A stretch of DNA of 64,000 bases. Origin: Providencia sp. PROV188. GTDB lineage: Bacteria; Pseudomonadota; Gammaproteobacteria; Enterobacterales; Enterobacteriaceae. The translations under genes were made by a program, and so were the position numbers. The notes beneath the pieces are model-generated. The model did no database searches and was not told where the DNA came from. It saw nothing but the letters and a program-made list of their open reading frames with translations. The DNA lies in contig NZ_CP097291.1 of assembly GCF_027595165.1 (NCBI RefSeq), positions 434,001 to 498,000 on the forward strand, read 5' to 3'. Below, in pieces: positions 39,842 through 47,626 of this stretch; position 1 is the stretch's first letter, and every line of letters starts with the position of its first letter.

Positions 39842-40842
39842 TTAACCCGCCTTGTTTGTAGCAAAATGGCTAAGAAAAAGGGTGCGCCCACGGCGGAGGT
39901 TAAGATCCCGAGCGGTAACTCAATGGCTGCAATGGTGCGAGCTAGCGTATCGGTGATCAGCAGTAAAATAGCGCCGATAGCCATTGCTGCAGGGAGCTGA
40001 TAGCGGAAGTTAGCACCCACTATCATTCGCGTAATATGGGGAACAATCAATCCTACCCAGCCAATAATGCCAGCTATCGACACGGTGCTGGCGGTAATCA
40101 GGGTTGCGCTAACAATCAAAATGGTGCGATTGAGTGTGACATTTACGCCTAAACTTTTGGCTTCTTCATCGGATAAACTTAGCAAATTCATGCGCCAACG
40201 CAGCATCAATAATGGCACGAAACCCACGATCATAATGGGCAACACTGACCATAAATCTTGCTGAGTAATGGAAGATAATCCACCGAGTAGCCAGAACGTA
40301 ATAGAAGGAAGCTGCGTGTAGGGGTCGGCTAAAATTTTCATTAATGAGATGGCGGAGCCGCAAATCGCACTGACGGCAACCCCAACTAGAACAAGGGATA
40401 GAATAGGATCGTGCTGGCGGGCTAGGCGAGCAATCAGATACACCACCGCCACCGTGATAAGCCCACCCACAAAAGCAAACAGTTGGATAGAAACCAGAGA
40501 TTGTCCGAGAAATATCCCTAAAACAGCTCCGACGCCCGCCCCTGCGGAAACGCCTAAAATATCAGGGGAAACGAGAGGGTTACGAAACATACCTTGATAA
40601 GCCGCGCCGGCAATCGCTAGCCCGCCGCCAATCAAGATGGCGGCTAAGACGCGTGGAAAGCGAATTTGCCAAAATACCGTATTGCTACGAGGATCATCGA
40701 CGGGCGCTTGAGTAAACAAGTGATAGAGCTCTTCCAAGGTTAGTGAGTATTTACCACTGGTTAATGCCATCAGAAAACAGAGTAGCAAAATAGCCATCAA
40801 TAATAATGGCTTAGTTTTGGTATTGAGCCAGCTCGCCGTCAT
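39838..40842 (-). CDS. FecCD-family ABC transporter permease
   Basis: A 334-aa inner-membrane permease with about ten helices. Family segments include RFPRVLAAILIGGGLAIAGAAYQGMFRNPLVSPDILGVSAGAG and GIIGWVGLIVPHITRMIVG near the ATPase-coupling loop, and the C-terminal ELPLGILTSAVGAPFFLAILL. It forms a homodimeric channel for the neighbouring ATPase and binding protein. It overlaps both neighbours by 4 nt. The class covers iron-siderophore, cobalamin and MolB-type molybdate permeases. Confidence 0.95.
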   Translation of the reverse strand: MTASWLNTKTKPLLLMAILLLCFLMALTSGKYSLTLEELYHLFTQAPVDDPRSNTVFWQIRFPRVLAAILIGGGLAIAGAAYQGMFRNPLVSPDILGVSAGAGVGAVLGIFLGQSLVSIQLFAFVGGLITVAVVYLIARLARQHDPILSLVLVGVAVSAICGSAISLMKILADPYTQLPSITFWLLGGLSSITQQDLWSVLPIMIVGFVPLLMLRWRMNLLSLSDEEAKSLGVNVTLNRTILIVSATLITASTVSIAGIIGWVGLIVPHITRMIVGANFRYQLPAAMAIGAILLLITDTLARTIAAIELPLGILTSAVGAPFFLAILLQTRRVK

Positions 40843-41879
40843 GACCTTTCCATTAGTAAGTCGACCTGCTCTTGAGTGAGCGATGAATGGTAGAACAGCT
40901 CAAAAAATTGTCTTAGATCGTGAGTCATCGTCTCTTCAACCGCTTTATCAAAGTGACTTTGTAAGCGTCTCATGCCCAGTAAACGGTTGATCCCTGGTGG
41001 ACCATCTAACCAACCGAATGGCATCCCACTGAATACGAACAGGTTATTCGATGAGATGGCTTTGAGTCCTGCCCATAATGGCGAGCGAGTAATTAATTCA
41101 ACAGATTCATCATATTGGGTGATGATAATATCTGGCTCCCACTGGTACAGCTGTTCCATGGAAACATCGGTCAAACCGTGGAATCCATCGATGTCCACCA
41201 CATTACGAAAACCGAGCATTTCGATGGCTTCAGTATGAATAGAACCTTTTGTGCCGGTTTGTAGTCCTTTTGCACCTCTGGCGAGGTAAAAACTGAGGGG
41301 TTTTTGTTGTTGAGTCAGTGCAAATTGCTGCGCATTGCTAAGATAGCGTTCTGCTACCATACTCAGTTTTTCAGCTTGCTGATTAACATTCAATAGACGA
41401 CCAAGTTGACGCAGCTGTTGCGGAGCATCAATCAGCTTACCATCCATCAGCAAATACGGGATCCCCGTTTGTTTGGCGACTTTTTCCGCTTGGGAACGGT
41501 AGGTTTCATCGATATTGCCAGTATCGAGGATCAAATCAGGGTGATAAGCCAATAATTGTTCAAGGGATAACGTGCTACCTCGTCCCGCAAGACGACCATA
41601 AACAGGCAAATTCATCCATTGTGGCGCAAATAGTTCACTATTCCCTTTTTTCAAGTTAATCGAGGCAAAACCCACCATTTTTTCTGGGGTGAGGGCAAAC
41701 ATCAGTAAGTCTGCGGGCGGACCCGCCGTGATCACCTTTTGAATGTTACCATTTGCAGGTAAAGTACCGAATAATGCCTCTGCGACAGGGCTGCGACTAA
41801 ATGCAGGTAAACTGTAGTATGCCGCAAGGACAGCGCAGGATTGGATAAAATGTCTTCTGTTCATTGCCATAATTAACAT
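40839..41879 (-). CDS. Periplasmic binding protein (BtuF/FepB class) with Tat-like signal
   Basis: A 346-aa solute-binding protein of the class with two lobes joined by a long helix. Typical points are KVITAGPPADLLMFALTPEKMVGFAS, SLEQLLAYHPDLILDTG and SMEQLYQWEPDIIITQY. The N-terminus NRRHFIQSCAVLAAYY is a twin-arginine signal candidate. The start is uncertain: ATG at 41879, 41870 or 41864 all lack a good ribosome site, and the candidate ModE box abuts 41879. It is the first gene of the operon, and its divergent neighbour is gntR. Confidence 0.88.
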   Translation of the reverse strand: MLIMAMNRRHFIQSCAVLAAYYSLPAFSRSPVAEALFGTLPANGNIQKVITAGPPADLLMFALTPEKMVGFASINLKKGNSELFAPQWMNLPVYGRLAGRGSTLSLEQLLAYHPDLILDTGNIDETYRSQAEKVAKQTGIPYLLMDGKLIDAPQQLRQLGRLLNVNQQAEKLSMVAERYLSNAQQFALTQQQKPLSFYLARGAKGLQTGTKGSIHTEAIEMLGFRNVVDIDGFHGLTDVSMEQLYQWEPDIIITQYDESVELITRSPLWAGLKAISSNNLFVFSGMPFGWLDGPPGINRLLGMRRLQSHFDKAVEETMTHDLRQFFELFYHSSLTQEQVDLLMERS

Positions 41880-41903
41880 CGTTATACTTATATTTATATA
41901 GCG
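41880..41903. promoter_or_regulatory. Candidate ModE box upstream of the ABC-ModD operon
   Basis: CGTTAT-N12-ATAGCG spans 24 bp, the same size and layout as the box at 37300-37323 and as known ModE operators. Its A/T-rich middle could overlap the -10 region of the operon promoter. One arm has a single G in place of A. Confidence 0.65.
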
Positions 41904-42064
41904 CGAAAATTAGCGAAGTCAGGCAACAGAGTCAACAGTAAAAATGAGATAGCACTGAAAAGTCGATGTTTCTGTGATTTAAAGCAATATCAAGGATTGA
42001 TATCCACTGGCAGATCGCAGAACATAGCGAAATATAACGGCGTATTATAGATAATCTGGGATAT

Positions 42065-43060
42065 ATGAAGAATAAAAGACCTTCTTTGCAAGATGTAGCC
42101 GACCGAGTCGGTATCACAAAAATGACGGTGAGTCGTTTCCTGCGAAATCCTGAGCAAGTTTCAGAATCCTTGCGTGGGAAAATTGCCAGTGCAGTGGAGG
42201 AATTAGGCTATATCCCAAACAAAGCGCCTGATATTTTGTCGAATGCCACAAGCCACGCCATCGGCGTTCTATTGCCATCATTAACTAACCAAGTTTTTGC
42301 CGAAGTGATCCGCGGTATTGAAGCCGTCACCGACAAACATGGTTATCAAACCATGTTGGCGCACTATGGTTATCGTGCAGAAAAAGAGGAAGAGCGCTTA
42401 ACTTCGTTACTTTCTTACAATATTGATGGCGTGATTTTAGCGGAGCGTACCCATACCGAGCGCACCCTGCGCATGTTAAAAACGGCGGGGATCCCTGTCG
42501 TTGAAATTATGGACAGTATTTCGCCTTGTTTTGATGCCGCGGTAGGTATTGATAACTTTGAAGCGTCTCGCCAAATGACGCAGGCGATGATCGACCGTGG
42601 CTGCCGAAAAGTAGTCTATTTAGGGGCGAGGCAGGATGAGCGGACAATCATCCGTTTGGAAGGTTATGAAAAAGCCATGCTCGATGCCAAACTAACTCCG
42701 CGTAATTTAATGACTCAAGAGAGCTCCTCTTATTCTCTTGGCGCACAATTACTTCAAGAATGCCGCGTAAAATACCCCGATACTGATGGGCTATTTTGTA
42801 CCAACGATGACTTAGCCATCGGCGCGATTTTTGAATGCCAGCGTTTAGGGATTAATGTCCCCAATGATTTGGCTATTTCGGGCTTCCATGGACACGATGT
42901 GGGACAGGTGATGACACCGAAATTAGCCAGTATCTTAACCCCTCGTGACCTTATGGGGCGCAAGGCGGCAGAAGTGCTGCTGGCAAGGATGCGCGGTGAA
43001 AAATTAGCACAGAAAAAATTCGATGTTGGTTTTAAGTTACTAACTGGTGAAAGTATCTAG
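42065..43060 (+). CDS. gntR: Gluconate operon repressor
   Basis: A 331-aa LacI-family repressor, the same length as E. coli GntR. The N-terminal HTH (LQDVADRVGITKMTVSRFLRNPEQVS) and hinge helix are followed by a periplasmic-binding-protein-like effector domain (IGVLLPSLTNQVFAEVIRGIE to IAISGFHG). Gluconate releases it from DNA. Two operators it should bind are in the window, upstream of gntK and edd. CTGGGA precedes the ATG. It sits directly upstream of gntKU, as in E. coli. Confidence 0.96.
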   Translation: MKNKRPSLQDVADRVGITKMTVSRFLRNPEQVSESLRGKIASAVEELGYIPNKAPDILSNATSHAIGVLLPSLTNQVFAEVIRGIEAVTDKHGYQTMLAHYGYRAEKEEERLTSLLSYNIDGVILAERTHTERTLRMLKTAGIPVVEIMDSISPCFDAAVGIDNFEASRQMTQAMIDRGCRKVVYLGARQDERTIIRLEGYEKAMLDAKLTPRNLMTQESSSYSLGAQLLQECRVKYPDTDGLFCTNDDLAIGAIFECQRLGINVPNDLAISGFHGHDVGQVMTPKLASILTPRDLMGRKAAEVLLARMRGEKLAQKKFDVGFKLLTGESI

Positions 43061-43090
43061 TAAGGTTGCATCGAGTCAGCAAAACATTAT

Positions 43091-43106
43091 TGCGATTACC
43101 ATCACA
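43091..43106. promoter_or_regulatory. Candidate CRP site upstream of gntK
   Basis: TGCGA-TTACCA-TCACA matches nine of ten consensus positions of TGTGA-N6-TCACA and is symmetrically flanked by ATT and AAT. Catabolite control of gluconate uptake genes is known in E. coli. Confidence 0.55.
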
Positions 43107-43160
43107 ATTCCGCTGTTTTCTTCACCTATCTAATTGCTAAATAAATATCCACTAGCAATA

Positions 43161-43190
43161 ATGTTACCCGCAACCTGTTACCGGTAACAT
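43161..43190. promoter_or_regulatory. GntR operators upstream of gntKU
   Basis: A perfect TGTTACCGGTAACA palindrome (43176-43189), identical to the core of the edd operator, is preceded by a degenerate copy ATGTTACCCGCAAC at 43161. Two adjacent sites would allow cooperative repression. Confidence 0.8.
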
Positions 43191-43275
43191 CCAGCCAGGG
43201 CACCGGAATAACAACCTAAATTAAATTTCAAATCTAGAATTAAATAACCTCTTTTCAACACCCGAGGAGTTTCCT

Positions 43276-43818
43276 ATGAGTGATACCCAAAATCAAAACT
43301 ACACATTTGTCTTAATGGGGGTATCGGGTAGCGGCAAATCCGCAGTGGCGAGTGGCGTTGCTCAGCAGTTACAAGCTGCCTTTTTAGACGGGGACTTTTT
43401 GCACCCGAAATCCAATATTATGAAAATGGCATCTGGACATGCACTGAATGATGATGACCGTCGTCCGTGGTTAGAAGCGCTGAACGGTGCCATTTTTGCA
43501 ATGCAAAGAACCAATCAGGTTTCTCTGGTTGTGTGCTCTGCATTGAAAAAGAGTTATCGCGATATTCTTCGTGAAGATAATAAAAATCTCTATTTTATCT
43601 ATCTGAAAGGCGATGCAGCAGTGATTGAAGAGCGTTTAAGAGCGCGTCGTGGTCATTTCTTTAAACCAGAAATGTTGAAATCACAGTTCGATACACTGCA
43701 AGAACCAGATACCCAAGAAGCCGACGCTTATGCGGTTGATATCCGTCCTGCGCTCAATGAGGTTATCGACAATACCTGTGCAACCATTCGTCAAATCATG
43801 ACGGGAGATAAAGCATGA
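43276..43818 (+). CDS. gntK: Gluconokinase
   Basis: Phosphorylates gluconate to 6-phosphogluconate, the substrate of Edd. The protein has 180 aa, with the P-loop GVSGSGKSAV, FLDGDFLHPKSNIMKMASGHALND-type substrate segment and VVCSALKKSYRD, all typical of bacterial gluconokinases. GAGGAG precedes the ATG. Its TGA overlaps the gntU start (ATGA), so the kinase and permease are coupled. Confidence 0.96.
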   Translation: MSDTQNQNYTFVLMGVSGSGKSAVASGVAQQLQAAFLDGDFLHPKSNIMKMASGHALNDDDRRPWLEALNGAIFAMQRTNQVSLVVCSALKKSYRDILREDNKNLYFIYLKGDAAVIEERLRARRGHFFKPEMLKSQFDTLQEPDTQEADAYAVDIRPALNEVIDNTCATIRQIMTGDKA

Positions 43819-45173
43819 ACGCACCAGTAGAAACATTAAGTACCTTAACATTGGTACTGACCGCCGTTGGCTCGGTGGTATTATTGCTATTTTTAGTGAT
43901 GTACGCGCGTTTACACGCTTTTGTAGCGTTAATGATTGTGTCGATTGGCGCGGGTCTATTTTCTGGTATGCCAGTCCAAGATATCACTGCAACCATGCAA
44001 AAAGGGATGGCGGGAACCCTGGGATTCCTTGCTATCGTCGTCGCCTTAGGTGCCATGTTCGGTAAAATCTTGCATGAAACGGGCGCTTTGGATCAGGTTG
44101 CTCATAAGCTATTAGACCTTTTCGGTGAAAAGCGCGCGCATTATGCGGTGGGGATCGCCGGTTTAATCTGCGCACTGCCATTGTTCTTTGACGTGGCTAT
44201 CGTGCTATTAATCGGCGTGGTATTTGCGGTCGCAAACCGTACTGGCCACAACGTAGTTCGCTTAGCAATTCCTCTGTTTGCTGGTGTGGCAGCAGCGGCA
44301 GCCTTCCTGTTACCGGGGCCAACACCAATGCTGGTGGCGTCGCAAATGGGTGCAGATTATGGCTGGATGATCTTAATTGGTCTGTGTGCGGCTATCCCGA
44401 GCATGATTTTAGCGGGTCCACTGTTTGGTAGCTTTATCAGCAAGTTTGTTAGTATTGAAATTCCTGCTGACTACCAAGCACCACAAAGCACTAACGGCAA
44501 AATGCCAAGCTTTGGCTTCAGCTTAAGCCTCGTGTTGTTCCCATTACTGCTGGTTGGTTTAAAAACCATCGGGACTCACTTTGTGGAAAAAGGCTCGAAT
44601 CTAGAAAACTGGTTAGAGTTTATTGGTCATCCATTTACTGCATTATTACTGGCATGTTTGCTGGCAATCTACGGCTTAGGCTTCCGCTACGGCATGGATA
44701 AAGAGCGCGTGATGGCGGTCTGTTCCGCAGCAATTCAACCTGCGGGTATCATCCTGTTAGTGACTGGTGCGGGTGGTGTATTCAAACAAGTGCTGGTGGA
44801 CTCAGGTGTAGGTCCGGCATTAGGTGATTCGCTGATTGGTGCAGGTTTACCGATTGCTGTCGCGTGTTTCGTCTTAGCGGGTGCGGTGCGTGTTATCCAA
44901 GGTTCTGCGACTGTTGCTTGTCTAACGACTGTTGGTTTAGTCCTGCCTGTTATCGGTGAGCTAGGTTACTCTGGCGCACAACTGGCTGCATTAGCGATTT
45001 GTATCTCTGGTGGTTCATTAATTCTGAGCCATGTGAATGACTCCGGTTTCTGGTTATTCGGTAAATTTACAGGTGCAACTGAAGCTCAAACCTTAAAAAC
45101 GTGGACTATCATGGAAACGATTTTAGGAACGACGGGTGCGATTGTTGGGATGATTTTCTTTACCTTCCTCTAA
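43815..45173 (+). CDS. gntU: Gluconate permease (GntU type)
   Basis: A 452-aa inner-membrane gluconate:H+ symporter of the GntP family with 12-14 helices. It is closer to E. coli GntU (446 aa) than to GntT: TLTLVLTAVGSV, GAGLFSGMP, FGKILHETGA, FAGVAAAAAFL, ATVACLTTVGLVLPVI and SHVNDSGFWLFGKFTG all align. It is the last gene of the gntKU operon and is followed by a strong terminator. Confidence 0.94.
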   Translation: MNAPVETLSTLTLVLTAVGSVVLLLFLVMYARLHAFVALMIVSIGAGLFSGMPVQDITATMQKGMAGTLGFLAIVVALGAMFGKILHETGALDQVAHKLLDLFGEKRAHYAVGIAGLICALPLFFDVAIVLLIGVVFAVANRTGHNVVRLAIPLFAGVAAAAAFLLPGPTPMLVASQMGADYGWMILIGLCAAIPSMILAGPLFGSFISKFVSIEIPADYQAPQSTNGKMPSFGFSLSLVLFPLLLVGLKTIGTHFVEKGSNLENWLEFIGHPFTALLLACLLAIYGLGFRYGMDKERVMAVCSAAIQPAGIILLVTGAGGVFKQVLVDSGVGPALGDSLIGAGLPIAVACFVLAGAVRVIQGSATVACLTTVGLVLPVIGELGYSGAQLAALAICISGGSLILSHVNDSGFWLFGKFTGATEAQTLKTWTIMETILGTTGAIVGMIFFTFL

Positions 45174-45206
45174 AACTGATTTCTCTCTATCTCTTCTGTA
45201 AAAAAC

Positions 45207-45241
45207 AAAAGTCAGCTTACTTAGGTAGGCTGACTTTTTTG
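45207..45241 (+). terminator. Terminator of gntKU
   Basis: AAAAGTCAGC-TTAC pairs with GTAG-GCTGACTTTT around TTAG, with T run. The A run on the left arm makes it usable by the convergent ape1 transcript too. Confidence 0.9.
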
Positions 45242-45264
45242 TATGTGAAGATAACGAAATAGGT

Positions 45265-46491
45265 TTATTTCAACATCTGATTAAACTGGCTATATAAAGC
45301 CTGTGCGCTTTTCTTATAACCATCCGCAGAGAAATGCACATTATCAGGACGGGCTAAACCTTGTGATGCCCATGCGCGGATAGAGCAAGGCCCGCCCATG
45401 TTCGCTTGCCAATCCCAAAACAGCGTATGTTCCTGAGCGGCAATGTTTTTCTGAATACGGATCACATCCATCAAATTCACCGGCATCTGTGCGCTACAAC
45501 CCGCCGCATTACTGAATTTAATTGAGTCGCTAGGCCCCACTAGCATAATCACGGCATTAGGTGATTGCTGGCGGATCTGACGAATTTTATCCCGTAGATT
45601 TTGTTCGTAAGCCACTAAGTTCAGTGTGTCATTAAACGCTTCATTGGTGCCGAAGGCTAAAATCACCATATCTGGCGACATTTGAGCCAGCGTGGCGCTC
45701 CACTGTGGTTGCCACTTATCCAGCATGTTGATGGTCGCACCGTTTAAACCGATAGCAGATAACATCACACCGGGTTTATTCGAACGGACTAACCATCCAC
45801 CCACTTTGAGATTACTTGTTGTTCCAACTGACACAGTTGATGGCAATTGCGTGCTCACTGGCGCAGAGAATTGCCAGCTATTTCCCGTGGCAGGTAAGGC
45901 AACTGTCGAAGATGAGGATGGCGAAACCTGCATCTGGGCACCATTCGAGCTTTGGTACAGTGCTTGTAAGCGATAACTATTTTGGACAGGCTGCAACGGT
46001 TTTAATAACACATTGCTCTTGCTACCTTGTGGCTCCGCTATCAATCCACCTAACGGGTAGTCAAAACGCTCGTCTTTGCGGCTACTGGAAAGTGACCAAT
46101 CTGACTTATCACTGACGCGATTAATGGTGGCGGTGCGTTGACCCGGTACCGAAATTGGCGGTACAAAACCAGGACCTGCATCTCCATAACGTTGTTGGAA
46201 CAATGCTCTTAATTCACCAGTGAAAAAATCTGCGGCCGTGTGTGAATCCCCTATCTGAACGATATGGACTTGTTGACCACCTTGGCGCAGTTTAGACGCC
46301 AATTGACTTAAATTGGGTTCACCGTTATTGACTAACTGCCCTTGCTCTGTAGGCGCTTGCCACTGAGTTTGCGACGTTTTGCCGCGTTTAGTATCAGGGG
46401 TTTGACAAGAGACTAAGCCTAATGACAGCAGGGTAATAACACTAGCTGTGAGTAGCTTGCTCTTGATCTGATTCTGGTTGTTCAGTTTCAT
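45265..46491 (-). CDS. ape1: O-acetylpeptidoglycan esterase lipoprotein, Ape1-like
   Basis: A 408-aa SGNH-hydrolase lipoprotein (lipobox LVSC, Cys29) expected to remove O-acetyl groups from murein MurNAc. The catalytic Ser lies in QIGDSHTAADFF, the oxyanion Asn in AFGTNEA, and the Asp-His pair in DNVHFSADGY. YGDAGPGFVPP is also typical of Ape1 enzymes. The ATG has AAGGA upstream, and the gene overlaps the end of patB by 50 nt. It is the third gene of a patA-patB-ape1 cluster like that of Neisseria. Removing acetyl groups lets lytic enzymes act during growth. Confidence 0.88.
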   Translation of the reverse strand: MKLNNQNQIKSKLLTASVITLLSLGLVSCQTPDTKRGKTSQTQWQAPTEQGQLVNNGEPNLSQLASKLRQGGQQVHIVQIGDSHTAADFFTGELRALFQQRYGDAGPGFVPPISVPGQRTATINRVSDKSDWSLSSSRKDERFDYPLGGLIAEPQGSKSNVLLKPLQPVQNSYRLQALYQSSNGAQMQVSPSSSSTVALPATGNSWQFSAPVSTQLPSTVSVGTTSNLKVGGWLVRSNKPGVMLSAIGLNGATINMLDKWQPQWSATLAQMSPDMVILAFGTNEAFNDTLNLVAYEQNLRDKIRQIRQQSPNAVIMLVGPSDSIKFSNAAGCSAQMPVNLMDVIRIQKNIAAQEHTLFWDWQANMGGPCSIRAWASQGLARPDNVHFSADGYKKSAQALYSQFNQMLK

Positions 46492-47626
46492 GAGGTTCCT
46501 TGTCTTCCTCTTCGAAATGGATCAGTGAAAATACGCTTTCGGCAATCATTTGTTGCCCTTTACCACTGAAATGGATCCCATCACCACTGCGCAATTTTAT
46601 AGCATTGCTACCATCCCCAATATAGTCGGAATAGTCGTCATTTTTATATTTAAAGACGTCATTAGCAGAAATGTACATTTCGCCATACTTCGCAACTTCG
46701 GTTTGGTAGAGACCGCGTAGGAACTTCATTCCATCGGAGAGAGTGTTTTTACGCATATTCGGTGGACCCACCCAAATCACATCGACATGATGTTGGCGTG
46801 CGGTGGAAAGAATTTCACTGATACGCGAACGATAGGTTTGCTCCCACTCTTCACTCTTGAATTTCACATACTTATAGCCCGATTGTGGTGGCATATCCCA
46901 CGGGTCATTAGGACCTAAAAATACCACTAAGACTTTAATTTTCGGGTTATCGTTCAATGCTTTGGCAATGGTATCTGGCCAGTTAAAGAATTTAGGGTAC
47001 GCGAGACCGGTACTCTGCTTACTTAAGTTAATACTCTCAATATTATACTTTTTCAACAGCATGTTTTTAACATGGGGAGCGACGCCCTGCATCATGGAGT
47101 CCCCAGCAAACAAGACTTGATCCCCTGCAGCAATATTGGCTATCTGTTTTTGAACAACAGGTCCTTCAGGCTGCGCAATAGTCACTCCTGCAAAGGTTCG
47201 ACCTGAAATTTTAGCGCGAGCTTGAGGGCGTTTTAATAACTCAGGGAATGTGACCGATAAGCTCTCTGCGGGATGAATATAACCATTAACAAAGTGTAGC
47301 CCGACACGGAAATCTTGTGGGAAAACTAACGTTTCGTGGTTAGCGGCCATTTGGGCGGCAAGTTTATCTTCAGCGGCTTTTTGTCCAGATGCGTGATAGG
47401 CAAAAGTTGCCCCTGCTTCTTGGACACCATCATGTAACGCGCTCCCGTAATCCCAGACAGGGTTTCCACTGATTTTCGCCCATGGGGTATCTTGGTGATA
47501 CTTTTGCTGCCAGAATCGCTCTAAGGAGCTTTGGTTTAACCAAATCAGTAGCAAGCCAGTGATGATGACAATCAGCACCACTTGTCCGGTTTTTTTCAGG
47601 TTATTTTTAAACTCAGAAGTTAGCAT
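46442..47626 (-). CDS. patB: Peptidoglycan O-acetyltransferase PatB-like
   Basis: A 394-aa SGNH-type protein with one N-terminal membrane anchor (about 13-30), so its catalytic part is periplasmic. It would transfer acetyl groups to C6-OH of MurNAc. The Ser is in LFAGDSMMQG, the oxyanion Asn in VFLGPND and the Asp-His pair in SGDGIHFSGKGQ. The extension after the catalytic domain is Glu-rich. It overlaps patA by 14 nt and ape1 by 50 nt, so the three genes are tightly coupled. Confidence 0.87.
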   Translation of the reverse strand: MLTSEFKNNLKKTGQVVLIVIITGLLLIWLNQSSLERFWQQKYHQDTPWAKISGNPVWDYGSALHDGVQEAGATFAYHASGQKAAEDKLAAQMAANHETLVFPQDFRVGLHFVNGYIHPAESLSVTFPELLKRPQARAKISGRTFAGVTIAQPEGPVVQKQIANIAAGDQVLFAGDSMMQGVAPHVKNMLLKKYNIESINLSKQSTGLAYPKFFNWPDTIAKALNDNPKIKVLVVFLGPNDPWDMPPQSGYKYVKFKSEEWEQTYRSRISEILSTARQHHVDVIWVGPPNMRKNTLSDGMKFLRGLYQTEVAKYGEMYISANDVFKYKNDDYSDYIGDGSNAIKLRSGDGIHFSGKGQQMIAESVFSLIHFEEEDKEPHETEQPESDQEQATHS

